From Endozoicomonas numazuensis (GTDB taxonomy: Bacteria > Pseudomonadota > Gammaproteobacteria > Pseudomonadales > Endozoicomonadaceae), in NCBI RefSeq assembly GCF_000722635.1, contig NZ_JOKH01000001.1:1298573-1362572 (forward strand): DNA of 64,000 nt, given 5' to 3'. The translations under genes and the position numbers were made by a program. The notes below the pieces were generated by a model. That model ran no database searches and was not told the origin of the DNA. It was given only the letters and a program-made list of their open reading frames with translations. Position 1 is the first letter of the stretch; every line of letters begins with the position of its first letter. Shown piece after piece: positions 37,126 to 46,049 of the stretch.

Positions 37126-39716
37126 TGAATACTGCAGGGAAGCGTAACGAAGCCGATACCCGTGCCGAACTGATTGACCCAAAACTCAAAGCCGCTGGCT
37201 GGAGTGTGGTGGAGCAGAGTTACATTCGTCGTGAGGTTATCTGTCCCGGCATTATCTTAACCGGCGGCAAGCGTGGCCCTGCAGTCACCAGTGATTATGT
37301 ATTGGTCTACCGTGGCCGTAAGCTGGCTGCGGTGGAGGCGAAGAAAGAAGGTTTAAGTTATACCGAAGGGGTTCGCCAAGCCAAGGACTATGCGACAAGG
37401 TTGCAGTGCCGTATCGCTTATGCCACCAATGGCCATGAGATTTACCAGATTGATAGGCAAACAGGAGAAGAGGCGCTGGTTGATGACTTCCTCTCACCTG
37501 AGGCGCTCTGGTTACTGACCTTTGCAGATCAAGATAACGGCGCTCCCGATTATAAAGCCGTCTGGCGTAACCGTTTCAGTGCTATTCCCTTTGAAATCAA
37601 AGGCGACTGGCAACCCCGTTACTACCAGGAAAACGCCATTAATAATGCGCTGGAGGCCATCGCCGAAGGCAAGCAACGCATACTGCTCACCCTGGCGACA
37701 GGCACGGGCAAAACCTGTATCGCCTTTCAGATTGCCTGGACGCTGTTTCAGGGGCGCTGGAGCCTGAGCACACAGAAAGCGCCGGATGCTTCTACTCGAC
37801 GACCCCGTATTCTGTTTCTGGCAGACCGCAACGTACTGGCGAATCAGGCCTTTAATGATTTCTCCGCCTTTGGTGACGATGCGATTGTGCGTATTGCGCC
37901 AGACGCTATAAAGAAACATGGCAAGGTGCCCAAGAATGCCAGCGTGTTCTTCACCATCTTCCAGACCTTTATGAGCGGTAAGGATGAAGACGGCAACGAT
38001 GCCCCGTACTTTGGTGATTACCCAGCAGACTTCTTTGATTTTATCGTGATTGATGAGTGTCACCGGGGCGGCGCGAACGATGAAAGCAGCTGGCGGGAGA
38101 TTCTTAACTACTTCAGCCCTGCCGTTCAGCTGGGTTTAACAGCAACACCGAAACGCACCGAGAATGCCGACACCTATGGCTACTTCGGTGAGCCTGTGTA
38201 CAGCTACACCCTCAAAGAGGGGATTAACGATGGTTTCTTAACGCCATTCAAAGTGTACCCCATTGTCGGCACCATGGATGAGTATATTTATACCCCCGGC
38301 GATGGCGTGCTGGTGCAGGGAAAACCAGAGCCCGGCAAACTCTACAAAGAGGGTGACTTTAACCGCACCATTATCATCCCTGCCCGTGAACAGCGGCGGG
38401 TGAAATACTGGATGGACAAGATTAACCCTCACCAAAAGACCATCGTCTTCTGTGCCACCCAATCCCACGCAGGCATGGTACGTGACTTCATCAATCAGTA
38501 TGCCGTTAAGAAAGGCTGGACAACCAATACTAGCTACTGTGTGCGTGTTACGGCCAACGATGGCACTGCCGGTGAGAATGACCTCAAGACATTCTCTGAT
38601 AATGAGAAGACCATTCCGACCATTCTCACCACCTCGAAAAAGCTATCGACTGGCGTAGATGCCCGAAACGTACGAAATATTGTGTTGATGCGCCCCTGTA
38701 ACAACATGATCGAGTTTAAGCAGATTATCGGACGCGGCACCCGGGTTTTTGAAGGCAAAGAGTTCTTCACTATTTACGATTTTGTGAAGGCTCACCATAA
38801 CTTCTCTGACCCCGAGTGGGATGGCGAACCTATCGCACCTGAACCCTGCAAGGTGTGTAGCGAAAGCCCTTGTATCTGCGTACCGGAACCCTGTGGCGAA
38901 TGTGGTTTTCACCCTTGCGCCTGCCCCGAGCCGAATTGCCCGGAATGTGGTCAGCAACCTTGCGCTTGCCCCGAGCCGAATTGCCCAGAATGTGGTCAGC
39001 AGCCTTGTGCCTGCCCCAGGCCGAATTGCCCGGAGTGCGGCCAGCGACCTTGCGTGTGTGGCCCCAAAGTCTGTGAAGTGTGTGGCGATTCTCCGTGTTC
39101 CTGTGAAACCCCTCCGCCGCCAGAGAAGATCATCATCAAGCTCCACGATGGCAAGGCCCGGCAGATTAAGCATATCTCTTCCGTGATGTACTGGGGGCCG
39201 GATGGGAAGCCCATCACCGCGAAAGAGTTTGTTGAGCGCATGTTTGAAGACCTGCCTCGCTTCTTCACCAATGAAGATCAGCTGCGTGAGATATGGGGCG
39301 ACCCAGATACCCGCGAGAAGCTGCGTCAGGACCTCACAGAAGCAGGCTATGACGATGAAAAGCTCGACAGCATGAAAGAGCTGATAGATGCCCGGGACAG
39401 TGATGTGTATGACGTTCTGGCTTATGTCGCTTATGCCGCTGAGGTACATACCCGGAAAGAGCGAGCAGAGAAGGCCAAACCACTGATCTACAGCGCATTC
39501 ACTGATGAAAAGCAGCAAGAATTTATCAACTTTGTTTTGGATAAGTACGTTCAGGATGATGTCGATGAACTGTCCAAGAGTAAAATGCGCAGCATGGTCG
39601 AGCTGAAGTACAACACGATCAGTGATGCGGCTGAGGTGCTGGGTTCCCCAGCCGTGATTGGTAAAACCTTTATGGGCTTTCAGAAGTATCTGTATCAGAC
39701 GGATACACTGAGCTAA
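37125..39716 (+). CDS. hsdR: Type I restriction-modification system, restriction subunit HsdR with Cys-rich repeats
   Basis: An 863-residue DNA translocase and endonuclease. The N-terminal PD-(D/E)xK nuclease is seen in SDYVLVYRGRKLAAVEAKKE at about 58-77. The helicase motor has Walker A LATGTGKT at about 190-197, the DEAD-like box DECHRGG at about 308-314, TATPKR, and motif VI IIGRGTR. After the motor, residues 573-662 consist of six 15-residue repeats of the pattern C-x2-C-x4-C-x-C, giving 24 Cys. A C-terminal helical domain that binds HsdM/HsdS follows. The repeats look like zinc-binding knuckles. The gene ends just before a perfect 25-bp hairpin. Confidence 0.95.
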   Translation: MNTAGKRNEADTRAELIDPKLKAAGWSVVEQSYIRREVICPGIILTGGKRGPAVTSDYVLVYRGRKLAAVEAKKEGLSYTEGVRQAKDYATRLQCRIAYATNGHEIYQIDRQTGEEALVDDFLSPEALWLLTFADQDNGAPDYKAVWRNRFSAIPFEIKGDWQPRYYQENAINNALEAIAEGKQRILLTLATGTGKTCIAFQIAWTLFQGRWSLSTQKAPDASTRRPRILFLADRNVLANQAFNDFSAFGDDAIVRIAPDAIKKHGKVPKNASVFFTIFQTFMSGKDEDGNDAPYFGDYPADFFDFIVIDECHRGGANDESSWREILNYFSPAVQLGLTATPKRTENADTYGYFGEPVYSYTLKEGINDGFLTPFKVYPIVGTMDEYIYTPGDGVLVQGKPEPGKLYKEGDFNRTIIIPAREQRRVKYWMDKINPHQKTIVFCATQSHAGMVRDFINQYAVKKGWTTNTSYCVRVTANDGTAGENDLKTFSDNEKTIPTILTTSKKLSTGVDARNVRNIVLMRPCNNMIEFKQIIGRGTRVFEGKEFFTIYDFVKAHHNFSDPEWDGEPIAPEPCKVCSESPCICVPEPCGECGFHPCACPEPNCPECGQQPCACPEPNCPECGQQPCACPRPNCPECGQRPCVCGPKVCEVCGDSPCSCETPPPPEKIIIKLHDGKARQIKHISSVMYWGPDGKPITAKEFVERMFEDLPRFFTNEDQLREIWGDPDTREKLRQDLTEAGYDDEKLDSMKELIDARDSDVYDVLAYVAYAAEVHTRKERAEKAKPLIYSAFTDEKQQEFINFVLDKYVQDDVDELSKSKMRSMVELKYNTISDAAEVLGSPAVIGKTFMGFQKYLYQTDTLS
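38841..39110 (+). repeat. Six tandem 45-bp repeats inside hsdR
   Basis: Six in-frame 45-bp units encode variants of PNCPECGQQPCACPE. The middle three are nearly identical at the base level (for example TGGTCAGCA-CCTTGCGC), while the outer ones have diverged. Expansion and contraction by slippage or unequal recombination is likely. Confidence 0.92.
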
Positions 39717-39770
39717 CCCAGGAGTCTGTCGGACTTATACTCGAAAGTATAAGTCCGACAGACTCCTGGG
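39717..39770. terminator. Perfect 25-bp hairpin between hsdR and tag
   Basis: The arms at 39717-39741 and 39746-39770 are exactly complementary over 25 bp around the loop CGAA; each outer end reads CCCAGGAGTCTG. It separates the convergent hsdR and tag genes and would form a very stable hairpin in either transcript. It lacks a T tract, so it may be a repeat element serving as a boundary. Nineteen of 20 bases of the arm recur at 22405-22424. Confidence 0.7.
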
Positions 39771-39773
39771 TGT

Positions 39774-40355
39774 TTATGCAGGGTATGAGGGGCAGGTCAC
39801 AAGGTGGTCGTTCACCATGCCCATGGCTTGCATGTAGGCATAACAGATGGTGCTGCCGACAAATGAAAAACCTCTTTTCTTAAGGTCTTTGCTCATGGCG
39901 TCGGACTCGGGTGTGGTAACCGGTACTTCTGATAACGATTGCCATTGGTTCACTACGGGAGTGTGATTAACAAAAGACCAGATGTATCGGTCGAAGCTGC
40001 CAAATTCTTCCTGTATTTTCAGAAAGGCTTTTGCGTTTTTTATAGCGCTGTTCACTTTCAGCCGGTTTCTTACAATGCCTTCATCCAGCAAGAGTCTTTC
40101 TACGTCTTGATCGGTGTATTGAGCAACCATGTTCGGGTCAAAGCCAGCAAAGGCCTTGTGATAGCCTGATCTGCGTTTGAGGATGGTGATCCAGCTAAGG
40201 CCTGCCTGGGCGCCTTCCAGAATCAGGAACTCAAACAGTTTTTGATCATCATGACAAGGAACTCCCCATTCTTCGTCATGGTATCGGATGTAGTCCGGGT
40301 CATTGGTGCACCACGTACAACGTTGATTTGTCAAAAGAATGACTCCCGTTTTCAT
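39774..40355 (-). CDS. tag: DNA-3-methyladenine glycosylase I
   Basis: A 193-residue base-excision repair enzyme that removes 3-methyladenine from alkylated DNA. The zinc-site and substrate pocket start is RCTWCTNDPDYIRYHDEEWG at about 12-31. The conserved block FEFLILEGAQAGLSWITILKR at about 41-61 and the C-terminal FVGSTICYAYMQAMGMVNDH at about 163-182 are diagnostic. Length is normal (E. coli 187). The start may be the ATG at 40355 or a later codon; the first eight residues are not conserved. It is transcribed toward the perfect hairpin shared with hsdR. Confidence 0.95.
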   Translation of the reverse strand: MKTGVILLTNQRCTWCTNDPDYIRYHDEEWGVPCHDDQKLFEFLILEGAQAGLSWITILKRRSGYHKAFAGFDPNMVAQYTDQDVERLLLDEGIVRNRLKVNSAIKNAKAFLKIQEEFGSFDRYIWSFVNHTPVVNQWQSLSEVPVTTPESDAMSKDLKKRGFSFVGSTICYAYMQAMGMVNDHLVTCPSYPA

Positions 40356-40459
40356 TCACAGGTAGTGTGACATTGTATTTAACTACTCAATGGCAGGTTC
40401 AGGCTGTTTTCAGTCGCTTTGGCTAAGCTGATACAGTAGCAACTTCATGGAACGAAGTC

Positions 40460-43400
40460 ATGCCATCCCAAGCTTCATCATCTGGCTCTGTTTTGCCACC
40501 AACATCGCCTCGTTTACCGGATGCGTCCCCATCAGACATTGTTGCTTCATCAGACATTGTTGCTTCATCAGGCTTTCGGGATGTTTCTGTCGTTGAAGGT
40601 GAGAAGGGGCTTACCTCTTCAGATGATGAAGACTGGCACACCCCGCCTCAGAGCCTGGACACCCGAAATCCTCAGATAGTCAACGCGCAACCCTTGATTC
40701 AGATCGATGAGACACCTGCTCTTGCTGAAGCAGCTCCGGAAGCCTCTGTCATCGCAAACCCCGCTCGGCCTCAAATCAAATCGAGTCTGTTTGAAAGGCT
40801 GTTGGCCTCAGTCATTATCTGGGTGCTGGACTTTAAAAAAGTACGAGCAAAAGTAAGCTTTCGAAGGGCAGTTGTTGTCAGGCAGCTGAACAAGCAATTG
40901 AAATGGGTCAGAAAGGCTATTCGTAATAAGCCCGGAAAGAAAACTCTGGATGAGCGCAGAGTCTTGAAAAGGCAGTTGATGCGCTTGCGCAAAGAGAAAA
41001 AGCAGGCAAGAGTCGCAAGAGATTATGAAATTCGTAGCTATCTCAAACTGTTTCGAGCGCTAAAAGCTTTGCATAAAGGGCAAATACAGGAGCATACCGT
41101 TCACCTTGACGGATTGGCGTTGCAAGGCGACAAAGCCACCTTAAGAAATGTTGAATTAAGAGTCCATAAGGTGGAGCTGGTGGATTCGGATACAGGTGAA
41201 ACCTACCCTAAAATCACGGTGGATATTAAAGGTTCTGTTGACGTAAATGCGCCTGGTCAGCGCCCTCTTAAGATGGACGTTGAGATCAAGGATATGGAAA
41301 CCAGTATTCAGGGCAGGATGGTTCCTGGCATTAATGCCTATATCAGTGGGAAGGGCGTTACGGGCCTGTTTAAGGCTCTTCATCGTATACGTAAACAGAA
41401 AGGAAAATTCTTCCAACTGAGTAGAGCAGGGATCTCCATCGGAAAAATAAAAGCCTCTCTGGATGAGCTTGATCCAAAAACCCTGATTGCGATCAAAGGG
41501 AACTCGAAGACTACGTTAAAAGAGGATGTTAGCAAGGCGTTTTCTGTTCTGGGGCATCCATTTGATCTGACGGTGGACGAACTTGAAGTCGCCCGGAAAG
41601 GAGTTGTAGCGCCACTGGCAAAAATGGAAGCACTCAAGCTGGCCTATGAACTTAAACCCCTGGATCAGAGAGAAGGAGAGACGGAAAGAACACTGACGGT
41701 TAAGGCGGGTGTGATAGATGTTGATACCGGAGGTGTTTCTGATGCTCTGTATGGTGCTGCCCGAGAGAAAAGACTTAAACCTATGGGCTTAATGCTATCT
41801 GACACTGCTAACAACTTTGACTGGATTTCTGAACTGGAAAAGCAGTCCGCCGGACTCAGGGCTGAAACCAGGGAACTTAGCCTTGAAGTAAAGGTGCATG
41901 TATCAAAAGACGCAGAAGGGCAGATGGTTGTCGGGGATTCTCATGTGGAATTCGGTTCAGACCATATAATGCTTCGGAACAAGGGGGCTGCAAAAGTACA
42001 TATGGATCTGGATGGGGTTCATCTGGAAGGTGATCTGACCGGTGAGAAAACAGAATTTAGTGGTCATGCAACAGCTTGTTCAGGTGGCCTGGAGCTAAAT
42101 CAGAAACTGGGGACTGGCACCGGTAACCGCATTGATTGTCACTCAGACTTTACTGGCCAGGGTGTCAAAGTGTCCGGGACTCTGCAGAAGGGGCAGCTTA
42201 CAACAGATGTAGGGGCTGAACGGTTAACGGTTGATACTCATGGCCATCCCTCTTCCATACACCTGGGTAATACTCGAATTGAGCTGCCAGGAAATCTGAG
42301 TGGGCAGATGCAGGCGCTATCAGTTTGCCTCAAAGCTGATCAAAAAAGCAGTTCTGAATTAAAGGCGGGTGCAGGCAAGACTCATTTCTCAGGTAGTGGG
42401 CAGGTGGTTGTTAACACCCAGACCAGTAAATTGTCTGTTCCCGTTCGCGGCAATGTAACACTGGGTCATTGTGAGATCACGACAGAGAAGTTCAAAGAAG
42501 GCGATTTAAAGCAGCCTGTAACGGTCACTGAAGTCACTCCGGGTAATCTCAGTATTGATGGGGTCAAGGCCAGCTCTGTCAAGGTTGGGAATCTGACCAC
42601 AGAGCTGGATGAGCAGCGTTCCGGATTTGTTCATCTGAACGATATTTTTGTGGATGGCGATGACCTCATTAAAGATCTGGAGCTTCTTCCAGAAGCCTCT
42701 CGAAAAAAAATACCCACAGGTTTTCTGAAGGGTAGAAAGTTGAAAGCCTCAGTAAAAGTGAAGGTAGAGAATGGTTTTATCGATCCAAAAACAGCAGAGT
42801 TTGTTTCCTGTGACCTGAACGAAGAGGATGTGGATACATCAGCCTGGACACAGTGGGAATCTTGGAATCAATGGTTCAAAAGTGGTCTTATCAATGCTGC
42901 CAAGTGGGCTTCGGTCAAGGGCATGAGTGTGGTGAATGGACAGCTCTTTATCTCAATGGGGGTTGGTCCCGTGAGTTATCCTATTTCTGTCATGAAGGTT
43001 CCGGCGGAAGCCGTTCGAGGCGAAAAGCTATCTTTGCCCGTTTTACTGCATCACTACACGGGAGTTTGTTGGGGCGAAACTTCAAAAGATGACAAGACAG
43101 TGATCGATAAGATTAATGCAGGAGATTTGCAAGCTTTGTCGACGCTGATCCCTTATTGTCGTCGTGCAGGGCCTGACCGTGGTGAGCGCATATTGAAGAA
43201 ATTGCAGCTGGAGCCCTGGATTGAAAAATCAAAAGGTGGGGATCAGCTCGCCACCAGTTATTTAAAAACGTTAACAGGGCTTTTATTTGAGTACCCGGGC
43301 ACAGCAGGTCGTGGTCTTATGTTATTCAGAAGTCTTGGGTGGTCTATTACCCAGCCTCTTGCTGAACTTCTGTTAAAACCACCTTACCGGACTGAGATTG

Positions 43401-44098
43401 ATCCTGTAGCTCTGGCTCTTTCAGTCTCTGAGCTAGGTCTGTACAACGAAGCACTCGAAGTTATGGACGAAGCGCTAAAGAAGAAGCCCGACGATCCACG
43501 ACTTAATTTTCATGCATGCATCGTTTTAAGAAATTGGGTCAAATCGATCAAGCCAGGCAGCATGAGAGAAGATGATAAAGAATATCTGGTTATTCAGTCT
43601 GCCCGCAGGCTGTCAGCTGCAGCCAGAAAAGGTTATCCCGCAGCGCAGTTACTTCAAAAACAATTATGTAATGAAGAAGAGCCTTATGCATTACTGGCTG
43701 AAGCTGGTTCACTATTGACCCATGTTCATCAACCATCTGCTTTCTATAAAGCGCTGAGTCGACTAGAGCAAATGGCAGCACTGGGAGAGAGTGTTAAGGC
43801 GAGGGTTGCTAAATCTATTCTGGCCAACAGAATTGAAAACAGCCGGAAAATCTTTATTCATCCCACTGCCAAGGTTGAAAAGAGTATCCATGAGCTGGAA
43901 AAACGGATTAAACATAAAGGAGTGCATGGCACCAAGCCTGACGAACTGTACAGGCTGGGTATACGGTACCTCTATGGCATAGAAGGAAAAGTCTCCAACC
44001 CTGCCAGAGCTATCCAGCTGTTGAAACAGGCCAGAGATCGAGGTGAATCCAGAGCTATGCTGCATTTGGAGCTGGCAGAGTCGGTCGTGGCTGATTAA
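40460..44098 (+). CDS. Very large hypothetical protein (1212 residues) with beta-rich core and helical-repeat C terminus
   Basis: I do not recognise a family. Residues 1-105 are disordered and rich in Ser, Pro and acidic residues, with a tandem SDIVAS duplication encoded by an 18-bp repeat (40532-40567). A short hydrophobic helix (LFERLLASVIIWVL, about 110-123) is followed by about 80 strongly basic helical residues. From about 210 to 800 the sequence is a long run of alternating beta strands (HLDGLALQGDKATLRNVELR and on), resembling AsmA/TamB-type or other repeating-groove proteins. Residues 830-1212 are helical with TPR/Sel1-like stretches (GLYNEALEVMDEALKKKPDD; YLYGIEGKVSNPARAIQLLK). It has no classical signal peptide. 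Its stop abuts the convergent ABC gene. Confidence 0.85.
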   Translation: MPSQASSSGSVLPPTSPRLPDASPSDIVASSDIVASSGFRDVSVVEGEKGLTSSDDEDWHTPPQSLDTRNPQIVNAQPLIQIDETPALAEAAPEASVIANPARPQIKSSLFERLLASVIIWVLDFKKVRAKVSFRRAVVVRQLNKQLKWVRKAIRNKPGKKTLDERRVLKRQLMRLRKEKKQARVARDYEIRSYLKLFRALKALHKGQIQEHTVHLDGLALQGDKATLRNVELRVHKVELVDSDTGETYPKITVDIKGSVDVNAPGQRPLKMDVEIKDMETSIQGRMVPGINAYISGKGVTGLFKALHRIRKQKGKFFQLSRAGISIGKIKASLDELDPKTLIAIKGNSKTTLKEDVSKAFSVLGHPFDLTVDELEVARKGVVAPLAKMEALKLAYELKPLDQREGETERTLTVKAGVIDVDTGGVSDALYGAAREKRLKPMGLMLSDTANNFDWISELEKQSAGLRAETRELSLEVKVHVSKDAEGQMVVGDSHVEFGSDHIMLRNKGAAKVHMDLDGVHLEGDLTGEKTEFSGHATACSGGLELNQKLGTGTGNRIDCHSDFTGQGVKVSGTLQKGQLTTDVGAERLTVDTHGHPSSIHLGNTRIELPGNLSGQMQALSVCLKADQKSSSELKAGAGKTHFSGSGQVVVNTQTSKLSVPVRGNVTLGHCEITTEKFKEGDLKQPVTVTEVTPGNLSIDGVKASSVKVGNLTTELDEQRSGFVHLNDIFVDGDDLIKDLELLPEASRKKIPTGFLKGRKLKASVKVKVENGFIDPKTAEFVSCDLNEEDVDTSAWTQWESWNQWFKSGLINAAKWASVKGMSVVNGQLFISMGVGPVSYPISVMKVPAEAVRGEKLSLPVLLHHYTGVCWGETSKDDKTVIDKINAGDLQALSTLIPYCRRAGPDRGERILKKLQLEPWIEKSKGGDQLATSYLKTLTGLLFEYPGTAGRGLMLFRSLGWSITQPLAELLLKPPYRTEIDPVALALSVSELGLYNEALEVMDEALKKKPDDPRLNFHACIVLRNWVKSIKPGSMREDDKEYLVIQSARRLSAAARKGYPAAQLLQKQLCNEEEPYALLAEAGSLLTHVHQPSAFYKALSRLEQMAALGESVKARVAKSILANRIENSRKIFIHPTAKVEKSIHELEKRIKHKGVHGTKPDELYRLGIRYLYGIEGKVSNPARAIQLLKQARDRGESRAMLHLELAESVVAD

Positions 44099-45436
44099 CT
44101 ATTGCAATTTATGCAATACTTCAACGACCAATGAAGTCTGGATGTGTTTTTTGATGAGCGAATCAATTTTTTGAGTATTACTATGGTCAAGGTTTGCATC
44201 CCATTCATCCAGAAGAAGAAAGTCATCGTTGCGATCAAGAATATACTCCAGATTTTTTAGTTGAACCTCTCCAGTGGAGTTTGAGCGTGTTTTCTTGCCT
44301 AAAAAATCAATACTGGACTGATAAAGCCATGCATTTGGTAATAGTGTCTTAATCTGTTTCAGGTAGGAGGTTTTTCCACTTCCATTTTTCCCTGTAATTC
44401 TATATCTCCCTTTGTTGATTTTTTTTTGAATAACCCGTTCCATAAAATCATCAGGCTGGATTGTTTGACGCCTTTCCAAATCTTCAATAACCAGGTTATA
44501 GGGAGTGGAGGTAAAGTCTACTTCAAATGGTGTGAGCTTATTCTGAAAGTGGATTAATTCTTGGTGTTTGGAACGAAGGAGAATCGCTCGACTGCTCATG
44601 ATATTTAAGTCGTGAACGTAAGCGAAGAATTGAAGTGATCTTGGTAGTACCGCTACAAGAGCACCATAAAATGAAGCCTCTTGCTCTCCAGTAAGAATAA
44701 TGGTCGAAACTATGATTATGATTGATAAGGTGATAGGTGCGCTGGTAGCCAGTTGTTCAAGTGAAGTGTATTTTGCATTGAGATCAAAAAAATGCTGAAG
44801 GCGCTTGAAATGTTTTTTTGATTCATTGTTCTTTTGATTTTCAGGTGCGCAGTAGTGATTGTTCCATAAAACGTCTAAACAACTATTGATGTTGAGTTTA
44901 CTGTTCTGTATTTCTTTTCCTGATTTCTTGAAGCTTTCTTTGAATAAGAGCAGTGATAGAAAAGAAAGCATTAGTCCAAGGGCACATGCTATCGAATATG
45001 TTGGCCCAAGGGTTAACCAGAAAACGATTAGCGTTAGAATTACGCCTAAGTACGTCGAGTAAAGTTCAAGATGACATTTTATAAATTCTTCTAGTGTTTG
45101 GTTCGATTCTCCCGAGAGCCAAGCAAAAGTCTTGTCTTTGTTATCACGGGTATTGTACTTTTGTTGACTGTCCAAACGGTTAAAAACAAATTGATAGTAG
45201 TTTTTGATTGAATGATTGATCGACAGTGTTGTGAATATTTGGGCGATAGAGCTGATGAGGTAACCTGACAAGGCGCATAGGAAAAAGTAGACAACAAAAC
45301 GAGTTGCTGCATAAAAGTTGAGCTCGGCTACAGAAATCCCCGCTTTTGCTATCAGCCATGTAGAAGCAGCAATAGATACTTGTTGGGTAGTTATAAGAGA
45401 AAGACTGATTATTGTGTATTTGTTATTAGTGATCAT
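44099..45436 (-). CDS. Compact ABC exporter half-transporter with degenerate signature
   Basis: A 445-residue fusion of membrane and ATPase domains. Residues 1-280 hold about five to six hydrophobic helices of an exporter-type domain. The ATPase part has Walker A GKNGSGKT (349-356), a possible Q-loop Gln at 373, Walker B FLLLDE (406-411), D-loop NLD and the switch His at 442 (EVLHKLQ). The signature is NSTGEVQ (386-392) instead of LSGGQ. It is 100-150 residues shorter than usual exporters and lacks a C39 peptidase domain. It overlaps the upstream 179-residue gene by 4 bases. The AT-rich composition suggests acquisition. A substrate made by the same cassette is likely. Confidence 0.85.
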   Translation of the reverse strand: MITNNKYTIISLSLITTQQVSIAASTWLIAKAGISVAELNFYAATRFVVYFFLCALSGYLISSIAQIFTTLSINHSIKNYYQFVFNRLDSQQKYNTRDNKDKTFAWLSGESNQTLEEFIKCHLELYSTYLGVILTLIVFWLTLGPTYSIACALGLMLSFLSLLLFKESFKKSGKEIQNSKLNINSCLDVLWNNHYCAPENQKNNESKKHFKRLQHFFDLNAKYTSLEQLATSAPITLSIIIIVSTIILTGEQEASFYGALVAVLPRSLQFFAYVHDLNIMSSRAILLRSKHQELIHFQNKLTPFEVDFTSTPYNLVIEDLERRQTIQPDDFMERVIQKKINKGRYRITGKNGSGKTSYLKQIKTLLPNAWLYQSSIDFLGKKTRSNSTGEVQLKNLEYILDRNDDFLLLDEWDANLDHSNTQKIDSLIKKHIQTSLVVEVLHKLQ

Positions 45437-45972
45437 AGCCTGGTCAGAAAGAACATTAAGGTTAATGTCAGTGCAAGAAAGATAGATAGAAAAATGCTTT
45501 TGATTAATAATTGCTTCTTGTAAGACTGGATCAAATTTTTAGCAGAATTAACTTGTTTTTTTATATTTTTCGGCTTTGAATCTTTGAACATCTCTATGAA
45601 GGTTTTTAGGAAAGTTATCCTTTTGAAAATACTGTAATGCTCTGGGTTTAGAAAAACCAGGTCGTCAACAGTTAATGCTCTCACAATTAAACAGGGTGTC
45701 TCTGTTCTAAGGGGGTAGTAGTCAGGACAGTGAATACTGGGGGATTGGTTGATGCTATAGGTTGCGCCTATCATTAGCTGTCTTTTGACGTATTTAACCT
45801 TTCCTTTCCTTTGTAACTGTAAAAGTTTTTTTAAATCGAAGTCAAAAGGGAACATTTTTCCCTTTCTGAAAGGGTGATCAAGGACAAGAAATTCTCTTAT
45901 GTATTCACGGATAGCTGGATACACCGATTTTGCGCCAAGATGTGCAGGTTTTTGAGAAAGCGTCCAGATCAT
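45433..45972 (-). CDS. Tail-anchored hypothetical protein, partner of the ABC transporter
   Basis: A 179-residue basic protein with a soluble N-terminal region of about 150 residues and one C-terminal membrane helix (SIFLSIFLALTLTLMFFL, about 158-175). This implies a cytoplasm-facing tail-anchored topology. No family is recognised. Notable segments are REYIREFLVLDHPFRKGKMF, LMIGATYSINQSPSIHCPDY and LIVRALTVDDLVFLNPEHYS. Its stop overlaps the ABC transporter start by 4 bases, and the 48-residue peptide gene lies 76 bases upstream on the same strand. It could be a maturation, immunity or transporter-accessory protein. That is inferred only from the layout. Confidence 0.75.
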   Translation of the reverse strand: MIWTLSQKPAHLGAKSVYPAIREYIREFLVLDHPFRKGKMFPFDFDLKKLLQLQRKGKVKYVKRQLMIGATYSINQSPSIHCPDYYPLRTETPCLIVRALTVDDLVFLNPEHYSIFKRITFLKTFIEMFKDSKPKNIKKQVNSAKNLIQSYKKQLLIKSIFLSIFLALTLTLMFFLTRL

Positions 45973-46049
45973 TCGTACACCCTACGACTTGAAACCATAG
46001 ATGATGATAAAATTCACATAACCCCAAAGGGAATGTAACTCTTAAATAT

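Noticed and set aside
38841-39110. Regularly spaced repeats that might suggest a CRISPR array
   Set aside because: The 45-bp units are contiguous without spacers, are in frame with HsdR and encode a Cys pattern; no cas genes are present.
38643-39518. A 291-codon open frame on the minus strand opposite hsdR
   Set aside because: It lies antisense to the well-supported Cys-repeat and C-terminal part of HsdR, and its Arg/Ala/Thr-rich repeats are the mirror of the 45-bp repeats.
40423-40641. A 72-codon minus-strand frame opposite the start of the 1212-residue gene
   Set aside because: It only mirrors the Ser/Asp repeats of the opposite strand and has no independent support.
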